DNA from: an uncultured Armatimonadota bacterium
GTDB taxonomy: Bacteria; Armatimonadota; Fimbriimonadia; Fimbriimonadales; Fimbriimonadaceae
Assembly (NCBI GenBank): GCA_903904815.1
Contig: CAIVDU010000005.1
Location: 1 to 64,000 of the forward strand
Reading direction: 5' to 3'
DNA: 64,000 nucleotides
The stretch's first letter is position 1. Every line of letters starts with the position of its first letter. The position numbers and the translations under genes were made by a program. The notes below the pieces were generated by a model. The model did no database searches. It was not told where the DNA came from and was given only the letters and a program-made list of their open reading frames with translations. Shown here one piece after another: positions 48,090 through 57,154 of the stretch.

Positions 48090-51000
48090 ATGGTGGATCT
48101 CACGAGGCGGACGCTCCTGAAGATGGCGGGGGGAGCGACGATAGGGTTTGGATTTCCGGGAAAGATTCTGGCGGTGCTCGCCGACGGGACGTTGGTGGTT
48201 CAGGATCATCAAGTTCCCGCGAATAAGGGGCTGAGTCCGGAGTGGCGATCCAGCTTGGTTGCTCGGGGGAAGAAAGAGGTTTGGGACGGTCCCGCCCTGG
48301 AATCGATTGGGATGCCGATCGGGGGAATTGCCGCAGGACAGCTCTACTTGTGCGGCGATGGAACCCTGGGCTGCTGGGAAATCTTTAACCACCACTCGTT
48401 CCAGGATCAGGGGCCTTACAGCTACGCCAAGCGGAACATTCCAAAGGACGTCGAGTTCGGATTCTCGATCTCGGTCGACGGGAAGACTTGGAAGCTGAAG
48501 AGCGGCGAGTTCGCAGGCATCCAGTTTCGGGGTGAGTATCCGATCGGCGCCATATCGTATCGTGATGAGACGTGCCCGGTGGAGGTCGAGTCCACCGTCT
48601 ACTCTCCGTTCATCCCGCTCAATGCGAAAGACTCGGCCTTGCCCGCCACCATCTTCGAGATCACCGTTCGCAACCATTCGGATAAATCCCAAGAGATCGC
48701 GTTGGAGGGGATGCTTGAAAACGCGTGCGGACGGGCAGCGCAAGCTCACGTCTCCACCCGAAAGCGCCACACAACCTCTAGTTCAACCGCCCGGCTGACG
48801 GTCATGACACATGGGGTTGATGACGCGATCGACGACTTCCCGGCTGCGCCAACGACCGGAGTTGAGCCGCCTTCGGTTATCGCCGACTTTGAAGGAGATA
48901 CCTACGGCGATTGGAAAGTCGAGGGGACTGCTTTCGGGACTGGACCAGCCAAAGGGACCTTGCCCGGTCAACAGCAAGTCACCGGATTTGTGGGAACCCG
49001 ACTGGTCAACTCCTTCCTCGGTGGAGACGACCCCATGGGGCGGCTGACATCACCGACCTTTAAAATTGAGCGCTCCTTCATCAACTTCAAGATTGGCGGA
49101 GGAGACCAGCCCGGAAAGGCCTGCGTGAACTTGGTGATCGACGGAAAAGTGGTGCGCACGGATACCGGCCGGAACGAAGAAAAGCTGCTTTGGGATGCCT
49201 GGAACGTCCGAGAGTATCTGGGGAAGACCGCACACATCGAAATCGTGGACCAAGCCCAAGGGGGCTGGGGTCACATCAACGTGGACCAGATTCAGCAGGC
49301 CGACTACGTCATGTCACCCCAGGACATCGTCGCTCGCCACGGAGACGTTCGTCGCGATGTGGGCACGCTCTCGCTCGGCGTTCTCACTCGAGGCACGGCA
49401 TCCTCGAATCCGTCGTATGGGCTTGAGGAGCCGTTCGTCGGCAGGGTGCAACCCTCGTCGTTCACCCTGGCGCCTGGTAAATCAAAGACGATCACATTCG
49501 TCTTGGGCTGGCACTTCCCGCATCACCCCAATGGTCGAAACTATTCGAACTACTTCCAAGACTCTGCGGCGGTAGTGGCCTATGTGGCGAAAAACTTCCG
49601 GCGGCTTAGCCGAGACACCAAGCTTTGGCGCGACACATTCTACGATTCGACCCTTCCCTACTGGCTGCTCGATCGGCTCCACTCGACTATCGGGAATCTC
49701 TGCACAGGAACGACCGAGTGGTGGAAGTCCGGGCGCTTCTGGTCCTGGGAAGGGGTGGTCTGCTGTTCAGGAACCTGCACCCACGTCTGGAACTACGAGC
49801 ATTCGATGGCCCGCCTGTTCCCCGAGTTGGAAAGGAATGTCCGAGACCTCCAGGACTTTGGAGAGGCTTTCGACGAAACGACTGGCCTGGTTGGGTTCCG
49901 AGGGGATCGGGAGTATGCGGCGGATGGACAGTGCGGCACGATTCTGAAAGCATATCGCGAACATCTCACGAGCGCCGACAACCAGTTCCTGAAGGGACAC
50001 TGGGCTCGGATCAAGAAGGCGCTCCAGTTCCTGATCACGCACGACGGAAATGGCGACGGTTTGATCGAAGACGCCCAGCCGAACACCTATGACATCGAGT
50101 TCTTCGGGGCCAACACCTTCGTCGGATCTCTCTACCTTGCCGCCCTTCGAGCCGGGGAAGAGATGGCGCGGGAGATGGCAGACCTCGAATTCCAGGCCCA
50201 ATGCCAGAGCATTTTCGAAGCCGGCAGCACGGCCACGATGAAGCGTCTCTGGAACGGTGAATACTTCATTCAAGAGGTCGACGAATCGCGATACAAAAAG
50301 TATCAGTACGGACCAGGGTGCCTCTGCGATCAGCTCTTTGGGCAGGGATGGGCTCACCAAGTCGGTCTTGGATATCTCTATCCTCAGGACAAGGTCAAGA
50401 AGGTACTCGAGTCGGTTTGGAAGTACAACTGGGCTCCTGACGTTGCGGGGCAAAACAAGCGGTGGCCACCGCAGAGACCTTTCGCGCTTCCCGGTGAAGC
50501 CGGTCTGTTCGTGTGTACGTGGCCGGTAGGCGGCCGCGAAGGCGAACCGGTTTTGTACCGAGACGAGGTCTGGACGGGATGCGAATATCAAGTCGCGGGC
50601 CACATGATTTGGGAAGGTTTGGTGGAGGAAGGTCTGTCCATTTGCCGCGCCATCCATGAGCGTTACCATCCTCTGAAGAGAAACCCGTACAACGAGGTCG
50701 AGTGCAGCGACCACTATTCGCGAGCCATGGCGTCCTGGGGCGTCTTCACCGCAGTGTCCGGATTCGAGTACGACGGGCCCGCCGGGCGGCTGGCGTTTTC
50801 TCCGAAGGTTTCTCCGAACGACTTCCGGTCGGCATTCACCACCGCCGAGGGTTGGGGAAGCTTTTCCCAAAAGCATGAGAATGGACGGTCTCGGTGTGAG
50901 CTGACCGTGACGTGGGGGCAGTTGAGACTGAGTCAGCTGTCGTTTGGTGTTGACTCTATTTTGGGTTCGAGTGTGCGAGCCACGATGAATGGACAGACCG

Positions 51001-51104
51001 TTCAGGGCGTGGTCGAAGTGGCGAGCGGGAAGATTACGCTCAAGCTCGATTCGCCTATCGACCTAAAGGCGGGTTCAAGAGTGAGTTTGGAGTGGACTGG
51101 GTAG
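48090..51104 (+). CDS. Tat-exported GH116-family enzyme with an inserted module
   Basis: GH116 includes bacterial and archaeal beta-glucosidases/xylosidases and the non-lysosomal glucosylceramidase. From the ATG at 48090 (1004 residues) the start MVDLTRRTLLKMAGGATIGF is a twin-arginine signal. The N-terminal beta-sandwich opens with PALESIGMPIGGIAAGQLYL. A module of about 140 residues (263-405) with ADFEGDTYGDWKVEGTAFG, GPAKGT and QGGWGHINVDQI is inserted; it resembles modules usually found in levanase-type GH32 enzymes. The catalytic (alpha/alpha)6 domain has WEG near Glu554 and TYDIEFFGAN with Asp668. An earlier frame to 48045 is not supported; TAGAAT lies 10 nt before the ATG. Confidence 0.88.
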   Translation: MVDLTRRTLLKMAGGATIGFGFPGKILAVLADGTLVVQDHQVPANKGLSPEWRSSLVARGKKEVWDGPALESIGMPIGGIAAGQLYLCGDGTLGCWEIFNHHSFQDQGPYSYAKRNIPKDVEFGFSISVDGKTWKLKSGEFAGIQFRGEYPIGAISYRDETCPVEVESTVYSPFIPLNAKDSALPATIFEITVRNHSDKSQEIALEGMLENACGRAAQAHVSTRKRHTTSSSTARLTVMTHGVDDAIDDFPAAPTTGVEPPSVIADFEGDTYGDWKVEGTAFGTGPAKGTLPGQQQVTGFVGTRLVNSFLGGDDPMGRLTSPTFKIERSFINFKIGGGDQPGKACVNLVIDGKVVRTDTGRNEEKLLWDAWNVREYLGKTAHIEIVDQAQGGWGHINVDQIQQADYVMSPQDIVARHGDVRRDVGTLSLGVLTRGTASSNPSYGLEEPFVGRVQPSSFTLAPGKSKTITFVLGWHFPHHPNGRNYSNYFQDSAAVVAYVAKNFRRLSRDTKLWRDTFYDSTLPYWLLDRLHSTIGNLCTGTTEWWKSGRFWSWEGVVCCSGTCTHVWNYEHSMARLFPELERNVRDLQDFGEAFDETTGLVGFRGDREYAADGQCGTILKAYREHLTSADNQFLKGHWARIKKALQFLITHDGNGDGLIEDAQPNTYDIEFFGANTFVGSLYLAALRAGEEMAREMADLEFQAQCQSIFEAGSTATMKRLWNGEYFIQEVDESRYKKYQYGPGCLCDQLFGQGWAHQVGLGYLYPQDKVKKVLESVWKYNWAPDVAGQNKRWPPQRPFALPGEAGLFVCTWPVGGREGEPVLYRDEVWTGCEYQVAGHMIWEGLVEEGLSICRAIHERYHPLKRNPYNEVECSDHYSRAMASWGVFTAVSGFEYDGPAGRLAFSPKVSPNDFRSAFTTAEGWGSFSQKHENGRSRCELTVTWGQLRLSQLSFGVDSILGSSVRATMNGQTVQGVVEVASGKITLKLDSPIDLKAGSRVSLEWTG

Positions 51105-51415
51105 TAGAGTGGGCTAGCCAAGAGCTGAGGAATGGTTTGCCTCGGACTTTGCAACTTGCGGTTACCCCACGGGAGGTTGTTCGGCAAGGATGTCTGACGC
51201 TTGATTTCACTCCGAGGTCGATTAGTGCGACTCCAAAGCCATTTCTAGCGAACCGGTGACGCCTCCGAAACCGCAATGCTAATCCTGTTACAAGTGCTGG
51301 TGTATTTTAATTGATATACATAACATAAATTGATATTTGTATCGTACATTAATTCAATTTTTCTTTTTACAGTCTTGCGCAAACAGGAGATCTCTCTTAC
51401 CATGCAAGCGGAAAC
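51105..51415. other. Intergenic gap with an AT-rich promoter region
   Basis: No gene is seen. From about 51290 to 51365 the DNA is strikingly A/T-rich (repeated TTGATAT and TAATTCAA-type runs) for this GC-rich genome. It lies directly upstream of the PEP-CTERM protein gene, so it probably contains that gene's promoter or a curvature element. Confidence 0.4.
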
Positions 51416-51970
51416 ATGAAAAAACTGATTTTCCTTGGCATCATCGTAAGTGCGGCATCTGCTCATGGGCAGACAACGATCTACAACACGTTTGGGCCGG
51501 GCGACAGTTACGACACGCTCGGTTCTTGGACCGTCTCATCCGCTCAATCGGTGGCGACGGCTTTCACGGTTTCGAGTGCCAGCAACTTATCCAGCATCAG
51601 TCTAGTGCTGTCAGCTGGGACGAACTATACGGTGAGTCTGACGACGGACGGAAGTGGACAGCCAGGAACGGTTCTCGATTCCTGGTCTGTGGCGGGCACG
51701 TCGGCGAAGCAGACTCTAACGCCAAACTTCACCGACACGCTTTCGGCTGGAACGTATTACGTGGAGGCTCAGTCGAGTGGGGCCGGGGCCTGGAGCCTGA
51801 ACAGCATTGGATATAGCGACACGTTTCTGTACACTTCGGAAGGGAACTGGTACCCGTTTACCGGCACCACGTCCGTTTTGCAAGTCCAGACAACTCCTGA
51901 ACCCGCTTCAATGGCAGCCGTTGGATTCGGCATAGTGGGTTTAGCGATTCGTCGTCGCCGGCGGCGTTAG
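51416..51970 (+). CDS. PEP-CTERM-sorted surface protein
   Basis: This 184-residue exported protein has a signal peptide (MKKLIFLGIIVSAASAHG) and a Ser/Thr-rich beta-structured body. It ends in a complete PEP-CTERM signal: TTPEPASMAAVGFGIVGLAI followed by six arginines. In bacteria with exosortase this tail is cleaved and the protein is placed in the outer envelope or extracellular matrix. No exosortase gene is in the window. The body (FGPGDSYDTLGSWTVSSAQS and TAGTNYTVSL-like repeats) is of the kind seen in choice-of-anchor proteins. Confidence 0.92.
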   Translation: MKKLIFLGIIVSAASAHGQTTIYNTFGPGDSYDTLGSWTVSSAQSVATAFTVSSASNLSSISLVLSAGTNYTVSLTTDGSGQPGTVLDSWSVAGTSAKQTLTPNFTDTLSAGTYYVEAQSSGAGAWSLNSIGYSDTFLYTSEGNWYPFTGTTSVLQVQTTPEPASMAAVGFGIVGLAIRRRRRR

Positions 51971-52161
51971 CACCGGTTCACACAGATACACTTCATGGGC
52001 CAAAGCAATCGGAGTCATGAAAGGCATGAAGACTCTTGCAGGTTCGAAATTGTCCTCAACTCAGCCCGGGTTGATAGGTTGTTCGGAGCCTACCCACGAC
52101 AGGACCACACGGAACGGTCCAATCGTGGGCTAAGTCACGCAACCGCTCCGCGGTTTCTAAA

Positions 52162-54453
52162 TCAGGATATGGCCACGAGGGCTTCGTAGCCTCTTCGCTC
52201 TTGGACCTTCTTGCTTACGGCGGACCAGGCAGGATCTTCTAATTCGGGGTCGTTTTCGATGACTTTAATCGCGGCATCGCGCGCAACTTCCAACATCTTG
52301 CTATCCTGTATCAAGTCGGCGATCTTAAAGTCGAGATTGCCTGATTGCTTGGTCCCGGCAATGTCGCCTGGGCCACGAAGCCGCATATCCTCCTCGGCGA
52401 TCTTGAATCCGTCGGTACTGTCCCGGATGATCTCCATTCTGGCTCGGCTCTCTTCACTTTTCGCGTCCGCGATGAGGATGCAGAAACTCTGGTGCGCGCC
52501 ACGGCCTACCCGTCCTCGAAGCTGGTGAAGCTGACTCAAACCGAAACGGTTTGCATCCTCGATCACCATGACGCTGCTGTTCGGCACGTCGACGCCCACT
52601 TCGATCACCGTTGTGCTGACCAGGACATCGAGTTCGTGGGCTCGAAACTGGCTCATCACTTCTTCCTTTTCCTTCGACTTCATCTGCCCGTGCAGGAGCC
52701 CAATGCGAAGGTCCGGGTAGATACTCTCTTTAAGGCGGTAGAAGAGATCTTCGGCCGCCTGGGCCTGCATCTTTTCTGATTCGCTGACCATCGGGCAAAC
52801 GAAATAGGCTTGCCTTCCCTCTTGAATCAGCTTGCGAATGCCGTCGTAGATGCTCGGCCTCTCGAAAGGCAGTTTCCAGTGGGTTTTGATGGGGCGACGC
52901 CCGGGAGGCAGTTGATCGATGATCGAGACGTCTAGGTCGCCGTACAGCGTCATGGTCAGCGTTCTGGGAATCGGGGTCGCTGTCATGACGAGCACATCGG
53001 GATTACCAAGGCTCTTGTCTCGGAGGGCTTTGCGCTGAAGGACCCCGAAACGGTGTTGCTCATCCACGATGACCAGTCCAAGGTTCCGGAACTCAATTCC
53101 ACCCTGGATAAGGGCGTGAGTCCCAACCGCGATATGGGCCAGGTGGTCCTTTGTCCGGGCTGCCGCCTTCTTCTTTTTGGAAGCGGTCAACTTTCCGACC
53201 AAGAGTTCCACTTCGATGCCAAGCGGTTCGAACAGTCGACTGAGGTTCGCGGCATGTTGCTCGGCGAGAATCTCAGTCGGGGCCATCATCGCGGCTTGGT
53301 AGCCGCTCCTCACCGCCGCAAGCATGGCACAGGCGGCGACCGCAGTCTTTCCCGAACCCACGTCGCCCTGCACCAGGCGGTTCATCGGGTGCGGACGCTC
53401 CATGTCGGCCCAGACCTCCTTGATCACGCGGCGTTGGGCGTCGGTGAGGTCAAATGGGAGCATCCGATGAACCTGATCCCACAGGGGCTCACCGTCGCGC
53501 AGATCTGTCTGTTCCGCTTCAAAAAGATGCGTTGGCGCGTCGACTCTTGAGACCACCGCCGGTTGAGCGGTAGCGCCATTGAGCGCCGCCATCGCCGACT
53601 TCGCCCGGTCCAACCCTGCCGCCTTGCGATCTTTTTTCCTGGACGTTGACGGCTCTTCGAGGGCTGACGATTTTTCCAGCGTGGGGGTCGGCGCGCCCTG
53701 AATGAGTCGAGAGATGGGAAAACTGATTCCCAGTTCAGCCTGAGTTTCTGCACGACGCATGGCCAACCCAATCTGCATGTAGAAGAACTCTTCGAAAACG
53801 AGGCGCTTACGAGCTTTGAGTCGGAAATCCTCACTCTCGGGTTCGTGGATTTGTCGAACGCACCACTTGAGAGGTTGGATTTTTTGTTCGCGACGGAACT
53901 CCTCTGGCAGAGGGTCCTCGACAAGGTCGAGATAGTAGTCGATGGCCGAGCGAATGGCCCGACGAACGAGCTTCTGGGCCAATCCCTCGGTCAAGGGATA
54001 GACCGGGACGATTCGAGCAAAGTCTTGCGACTCATCGTCATCGGAAAGGGTCTCCCACTCCGGACTGGAGATCTCCAATCCCATGCCATTGTCCTTCACC
54101 TGCCCGTAAGCGATGAGGTCTCCTTCATGAGCCTCGAGGACTCGACGGATCCACGGCTGATTGAACCACGTCAACGCGATTGAGCCGGAGCTGTCCTGGA
54201 GAATCGCCTTGAGGATCACCATTCCGCCCCGAGTCGGTCGGGTGTCAACCGCCTTCAACTGGCCGCGTACGGTGACGAAGTCGCCGGGACGGGCACGCGC
54301 AATCGGAGGAAGATTGGTTCGATCCTCGTAACGCCGAGGATAGTAAAAGAGGACGTCGCCCACGGTGAGAAGTCCCACCTTTGCCAAGGCTCCTGCCGGG
54401 CGTGGTCCGACACCCTTTAGAAACTGGACCTCGGTGTGAAGCGATCTCTCCAT
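52162..54453 (-). CDS. recG: ATP-dependent DNA helicase RecG
   Basis: RecG remodels stalled replication forks and Holliday junctions. The N-terminal wedge domain (about 60-165) contains the OB fold: PGDFVTVRGQLK and DSSGSIALTWFNQPWI. The helicase core shows GDVGSGKT, MMAPTEILAEQHA, the DEQHRFG box (DEAH-like), VMTATPIPRTL, STTVIEVGVDVPNSSVMVIEDANRFGLSQLHQLRGRVGRG and the C-terminal RGPGDIAGTKQSG. Between about 255 and 310 there is a lineage-specific, charged, Ala-rich insertion (SRKKDRKAAGLDRAKSAMA) not normally present. Full length 763 residues. Confidence 0.97.
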   Translation of the reverse strand: MERSLHTEVQFLKGVGPRPAGALAKVGLLTVGDVLFYYPRRYEDRTNLPPIARARPGDFVTVRGQLKAVDTRPTRGGMVILKAILQDSSGSIALTWFNQPWIRRVLEAHEGDLIAYGQVKDNGMGLEISSPEWETLSDDDESQDFARIVPVYPLTEGLAQKLVRRAIRSAIDYYLDLVEDPLPEEFRREQKIQPLKWCVRQIHEPESEDFRLKARKRLVFEEFFYMQIGLAMRRAETQAELGISFPISRLIQGAPTPTLEKSSALEEPSTSRKKDRKAAGLDRAKSAMAALNGATAQPAVVSRVDAPTHLFEAEQTDLRDGEPLWDQVHRMLPFDLTDAQRRVIKEVWADMERPHPMNRLVQGDVGSGKTAVAACAMLAAVRSGYQAAMMAPTEILAEQHAANLSRLFEPLGIEVELLVGKLTASKKKKAAARTKDHLAHIAVGTHALIQGGIEFRNLGLVIVDEQHRFGVLQRKALRDKSLGNPDVLVMTATPIPRTLTMTLYGDLDVSIIDQLPPGRRPIKTHWKLPFERPSIYDGIRKLIQEGRQAYFVCPMVSESEKMQAQAAEDLFYRLKESIYPDLRIGLLHGQMKSKEKEEVMSQFRAHELDVLVSTTVIEVGVDVPNSSVMVIEDANRFGLSQLHQLRGRVGRGAHQSFCILIADAKSEESRARMEIIRDSTDGFKIAEEDMRLRGPGDIAGTKQSGNLDFKIADLIQDSKMLEVARDAAIKVIENDPELEDPAWSAVSKKVQERRGYEALVAIS

Positions 54454-54582
54454 GAGTTATTTGAGCTGTTCGGAGTGCAAAGTGAGCGCATTCTCGACTG
54501 CGTTGTAAAAATACCGTACGGCCCTTAGCGATTCCCTCCTTTATATGCACCCCGAGGAGTGCCAGAATGCGTCAGAACTAAT

Positions 54583-55053
54583 ATGCCTGGGGAAAACGAA
54601 GACCCGCTGAACTTGCCGAGCGAAGAGGCGGCACTGGAACGATTCAAGAAGATCCGTGCCGAACTGGAGGCGATGGATCTTCCCGACCTTCCCGAAGACG
54701 AGATTGAGCGACGGACTCAAGCCGTCGCAAACATCCCTTCAGGACTGCCGGAAGTTCCAAAACTCGAACACATTCGGGCGAACGCCTGGGCGGCGAAAGA
54801 GAAGCACGACAGCACGAAAGCGGAAACCGAACGCAAACAGGCCCAAGATCAGAAAAACGCACGAGGTCTCGGTGTCGGACTCATGGTCGCCTACCTGATC
54901 ATGGGATTCCCGTTTCTAGGCATTGGAATCGGTTGGGTGCTGGATGCTCAGCTCAATGCGAATGTCTACAAGGGACTGGGCGCGCTGATCGGCTCCACCG
55001 TCGGAGTCACGGTCTCCATCATCTATATCAACAACTCGAACAAAGGCAAGTGA
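54583..55053 (+). CDS. AtpZ/AtpI-like small membrane protein, first gene of ATP synthase operon
   Basis: The protein has an acidic, charged N-terminus of about 90 residues and two C-terminal membrane helices, GLGVGLMVAYLIMGFPFLGIGIGW and YKGLGALIGSTVGVTVSIIY, the pattern of AtpZ (F0F1-ATPase subunit family). AtpZ/AtpI help assemble or supply magnesium to the ATP synthase. A GTG 8 codons earlier (54559) is possible but has no proper ribosome-binding site; the ATG at 54583 is preferred. The stop overlaps the start of the next gene. Confidence 0.82.
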   Translation: MPGENEDPLNLPSEEAALERFKKIRAELEAMDLPDLPEDEIERRTQAVANIPSGLPEVPKLEHIRANAWAAKEKHDSTKAETERKQAQDQKNARGLGVGLMVAYLIMGFPFLGIGIGWVLDAQLNANVYKGLGALIGSTVGVTVSIIYINNSNKGK

Positions 55054-55424
55054 GTTTTCGAACGCTGTATATCCTGTCCGGTTTAGCGGCAGCGGCCGGA
55101 TTTGGAATCTCGTATTTCCACGGTGGGTTCCGAGGATTGGGCGGTTATTCGCTCGGGCTTTTTGCCACTGGCTTCGGCATTGCCGTCTGGTGGTTCGTGA
55201 CCGGGATCGTGTGTCACGGAGTCGAACGCGGGGCAAAACCGATGTTTGGCACGATCATGATCGTGCTGGCTTTCATGTGCAAGTTGCCGGTGTTTTTAGT
55301 GGCGGCAAACTTGGCAATTAAGATGGGTGGCGAGGCTCGGGGCTGTTTCATTGGAGGCCTCGGTCTGGTATATTCCTGTCTTGTAGGGCGAGGCTTGGCG
55401 CGCGACGCTAATCAACCCGAATAA
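55050..55424 (+). CDS. AtpI-like integral membrane protein
   Basis: From the GTG at 55050 the protein begins SFRTLYILSGLAAAAGFGIS and has about four membrane helices in 124 residues. It is located between AtpZ and AtpB, exactly where AtpI lies in atp operons. AtpI is thought to guide c-ring assembly. The GTG overlaps the stop of the preceding gene and an AAAGG ribosome-binding site lies 3-7 nt upstream. Sequence similarity to known AtpI is weak, so the assignment rests on position and topology. Confidence 0.7.
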   Translation: MSFRTLYILSGLAAAAGFGISYFHGGFRGLGGYSLGLFATGFGIAVWWFVTGIVCHGVERGAKPMFGTIMIVLAFMCKLPVFLVAANLAIKMGGEARGCFIGGLGLVYSCLVGRGLARDANQPE

Positions 55425-55429
55425 TTCGC

Positions 55430-56203
55430 ATGGGTCAACTCTTACTCACCAGCACCTCGATGCTTGCGGAAGCAGGCGCTGAAGGTTCCGTGGAGCACAC
55501 TGCTTCTTACAACGCCATCCACCTCTTTTTCACATTGACCATTCTGTTGGTGGTTATGTTCGGTTTGATGGCTTGGGGCAAGACTGGCTTCAGCGATCGA
55601 GTGTTCAAAAAGCGCATCACTTCTTGCTTTGAGCAACTCTATCTGTTCATCGATAACATGTGCGTCGGAACCGTCGGACCCCACGGCCGCAAGTATGTGC
55701 CGATGATCATGACGTTCTGGATGGTGATCTTCACCGGAAACGTGCTCGCGTTGTTCATGCCTTACTCGCCGACTGCCAATCTGAGTTTCAACGTCGGAAT
55801 GGCGCTCATTTCCATCTTCTACGTCCAGTTCGAGGGAATGAGAGCAAACGGCGTTCTCGGCCACTTCAAGCACTTTGCCGGTCCAAAACTGGCATGGCCG
55901 ATGATTCCGATCACCCTCATGATTTTCGTGATCGAATTGATCTCGGAACTGATGAAGAACGTGTCGCTCAGCCTTCGACTTTATGGAAACATCCACGGCG
56001 GTCACGCGGCAGTGGAAGCGATGAATAAGCTAGGAAGCCCGCTCTATCTCCCGCTTGGAGAGTTCCTGCTTCCGATCAAGGTCCTGACCTGCGTGGTCCA
56101 GGCGATGATCTTCACGCTCCTGACCTGTGTGTACCTCTCGCTAGTCACTCATCACGCCGAAGAAGAAGCCGCCCACCCCACCGGTGTGGCCGTCGCTCAC
56201 TAA
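55430..56203 (+). CDS. atpB: ATP synthase F0 subunit a
   Basis: Subunit a forms the proton path at the c-ring interface. The 257-residue protein has about five membrane helices. The key helix reads LMKNVSLSLRLYGNIHGGHAA, with the essential Arg in SLRLYGN and the following polar residues of the half-channel. Upstream, FTGNVLALFMPYSPTANLSFNV is typical of subunit a. It starts 6 bp after the AtpI-like gene. Confidence 0.97.
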   Translation: MGQLLLTSTSMLAEAGAEGSVEHTASYNAIHLFFTLTILLVVMFGLMAWGKTGFSDRVFKKRITSCFEQLYLFIDNMCVGTVGPHGRKYVPMIMTFWMVIFTGNVLALFMPYSPTANLSFNVGMALISIFYVQFEGMRANGVLGHFKHFAGPKLAWPMIPITLMIFVIELISELMKNVSLSLRLYGNIHGGHAAVEAMNKLGSPLYLPLGEFLLPIKVLTCVVQAMIFTLLTCVYLSLVTHHAEEEAAHPTGVAVAH

Positions 56204-56255
56204 TAACGATTTCATAACCTCAAAATAGAAAAGTAACTTTTAGGAGAATAAGAAT

Positions 56256-56468
56256 ATGGGAAGCACATTAGGACTCGGAATTGGCATTGCCGCTCTCGGT
56301 TGCGGTATCGGCCTTGGACTCATCGGTAACGGCGCTCTGCAGGGCATGTCACGACAGCCAGAAGCTATCGGAAAGCTTCAGGTCGCTATGCTTATCGCGC
56401 TCGCGTTCGTTGAGCTGGTATTCCTCCTCAGCGTGTTCGTCGTTCCTGGCGCAGTCGCCGGCAAGTAA
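56256..56468 (+). CDS. atpE: ATP synthase F0 subunit c
   Basis: Subunit c is a helical hairpin forming the rotor ring. The 70-residue protein has helix 1 (GLGIGIAALGCGIGLGLIGNG), the polar loop SRQPEA (32-37), and helix 2 with the ion-binding Glu53 in ALAFVELVFLL. The Na+ signature (Gln in helix 1 with ES/ET in helix 2) is absent, so proton coupling is more likely. AGGAG lies about 12 nt before the ATG in an AT-rich leader, giving good translation. A strong hairpin follows the gene. Confidence 0.97.
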   Translation: MGSTLGLGIGIAALGCGIGLGLIGNGALQGMSRQPEAIGKLQVAMLIALAFVELVFLLSVFVVPGAVAGK

Positions 56469-56475
56469 TCGTCTA

Positions 56476-56499
56476 GCCCCGGCCTTACGAGGCCGGGGC
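56476..56499 (+). promoter_or_regulatory. Hairpin between atpE and atpF
   Basis: A perfect 9-bp GC-rich stem (GCCCCGGCC / GGCCGGGGC) with a 6-nt loop lies 8 bp after the atpE stop. Such stems stabilise the upstream c-subunit message or partly terminate, giving more c than the downstream subunits. Confidence 0.6.
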
Positions 56500-56531
56500 A
56501 ACCCCCTCGAAATAAACTCACCTCAAACCTA

Positions 56532-57152
56532 ATGAGCAGTCACGAGAAGCCCTCTTCTGGATCGATATTCCCCGGCATCATTATCGGCGCCCTGCTGATG
56601 GTCGGCGGAACCTATCTGTCGATCAACCAACTCAGTCCGATGACCGAGACCTTCACCAAGCAGGGTCTTGATCTCGATCTCGGAATGACCGTTGCGACCA
56701 TCGGCGTATTCCTGATCCTCTTCCCCGTGATCAAGTTCTTCTTCATCGGCCCTCTCACCGAGGCGATCGATCACAGAAATCAAGAACTTGAGCACACATT
56801 CTCGGACGCAGAGACCTTGCGTGCGGACATGCAGAAGCTTCGCGACGGATATGAGAAGCAGCTTGCCGAATCCGAAGCCAGTGCTCGCACCCAGATTGAA
56901 GCCCAGATCAAGGAGGCTCAGAGCCTTCGCCAGACCCTCGTGTCGGAAGCAACCGCCAAAGCGGACGATCTTCTTCGAAAGGCTACGGAAGAGATCGAGT
57001 CCGAGAAGGTTAAGGCAATCATCGACATCCGACTACACGTCGTCGACCTCACGCTCTCTGCCACCGAAAAGATCCTCGGGCAGAACATCGACGCCGAAGT
57101 CAATCGTCGCCTCGTCAACGAATTCATCGACCGCGTCGAGGTGGCTCCCTAA
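56532..57152 (+). CDS. atpF: ATP synthase F0 subunit b
   Basis: Subunit b is the peripheral stalk. The 206-residue protein has a long helical coiled-coil (about 80-190) with KQLAESEASARTQIEAQIKEAQ. Its N-terminus contains two hydrophobic segments, about 13-30 and 49-72, where the standard subunit b has one. The Ala/Glu-rich stalk and C-terminal VNRRLVNEFIDRVEVAP are normal for interaction with delta. It starts after the hairpin that follows atpE. Confidence 0.93.
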   Translation: MSSHEKPSSGSIFPGIIIGALLMVGGTYLSINQLSPMTETFTKQGLDLDLGMTVATIGVFLILFPVIKFFFIGPLTEAIDHRNQELEHTFSDAETLRADMQKLRDGYEKQLAESEASARTQIEAQIKEAQSLRQTLVSEATAKADDLLRKATEEIESEKVKAIIDIRLHVVDLTLSATEKILGQNIDAEVNRRLVNEFIDRVEVAP

Positions 57153-57154
57153 CC

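Noticed and set aside
49767-50876. 369-codon minus-strand open frame inside the GH116 gene
   Set aside because: Shadow of a clear GH116 catalytic domain; no independent motif.
56256-56468. Sodium-type ATP synthase c subunit
   Set aside because: The helix-1 Gln and the ES/ET pair in helix 2 that bind Na+ are missing; Glu53 is followed by Leu.
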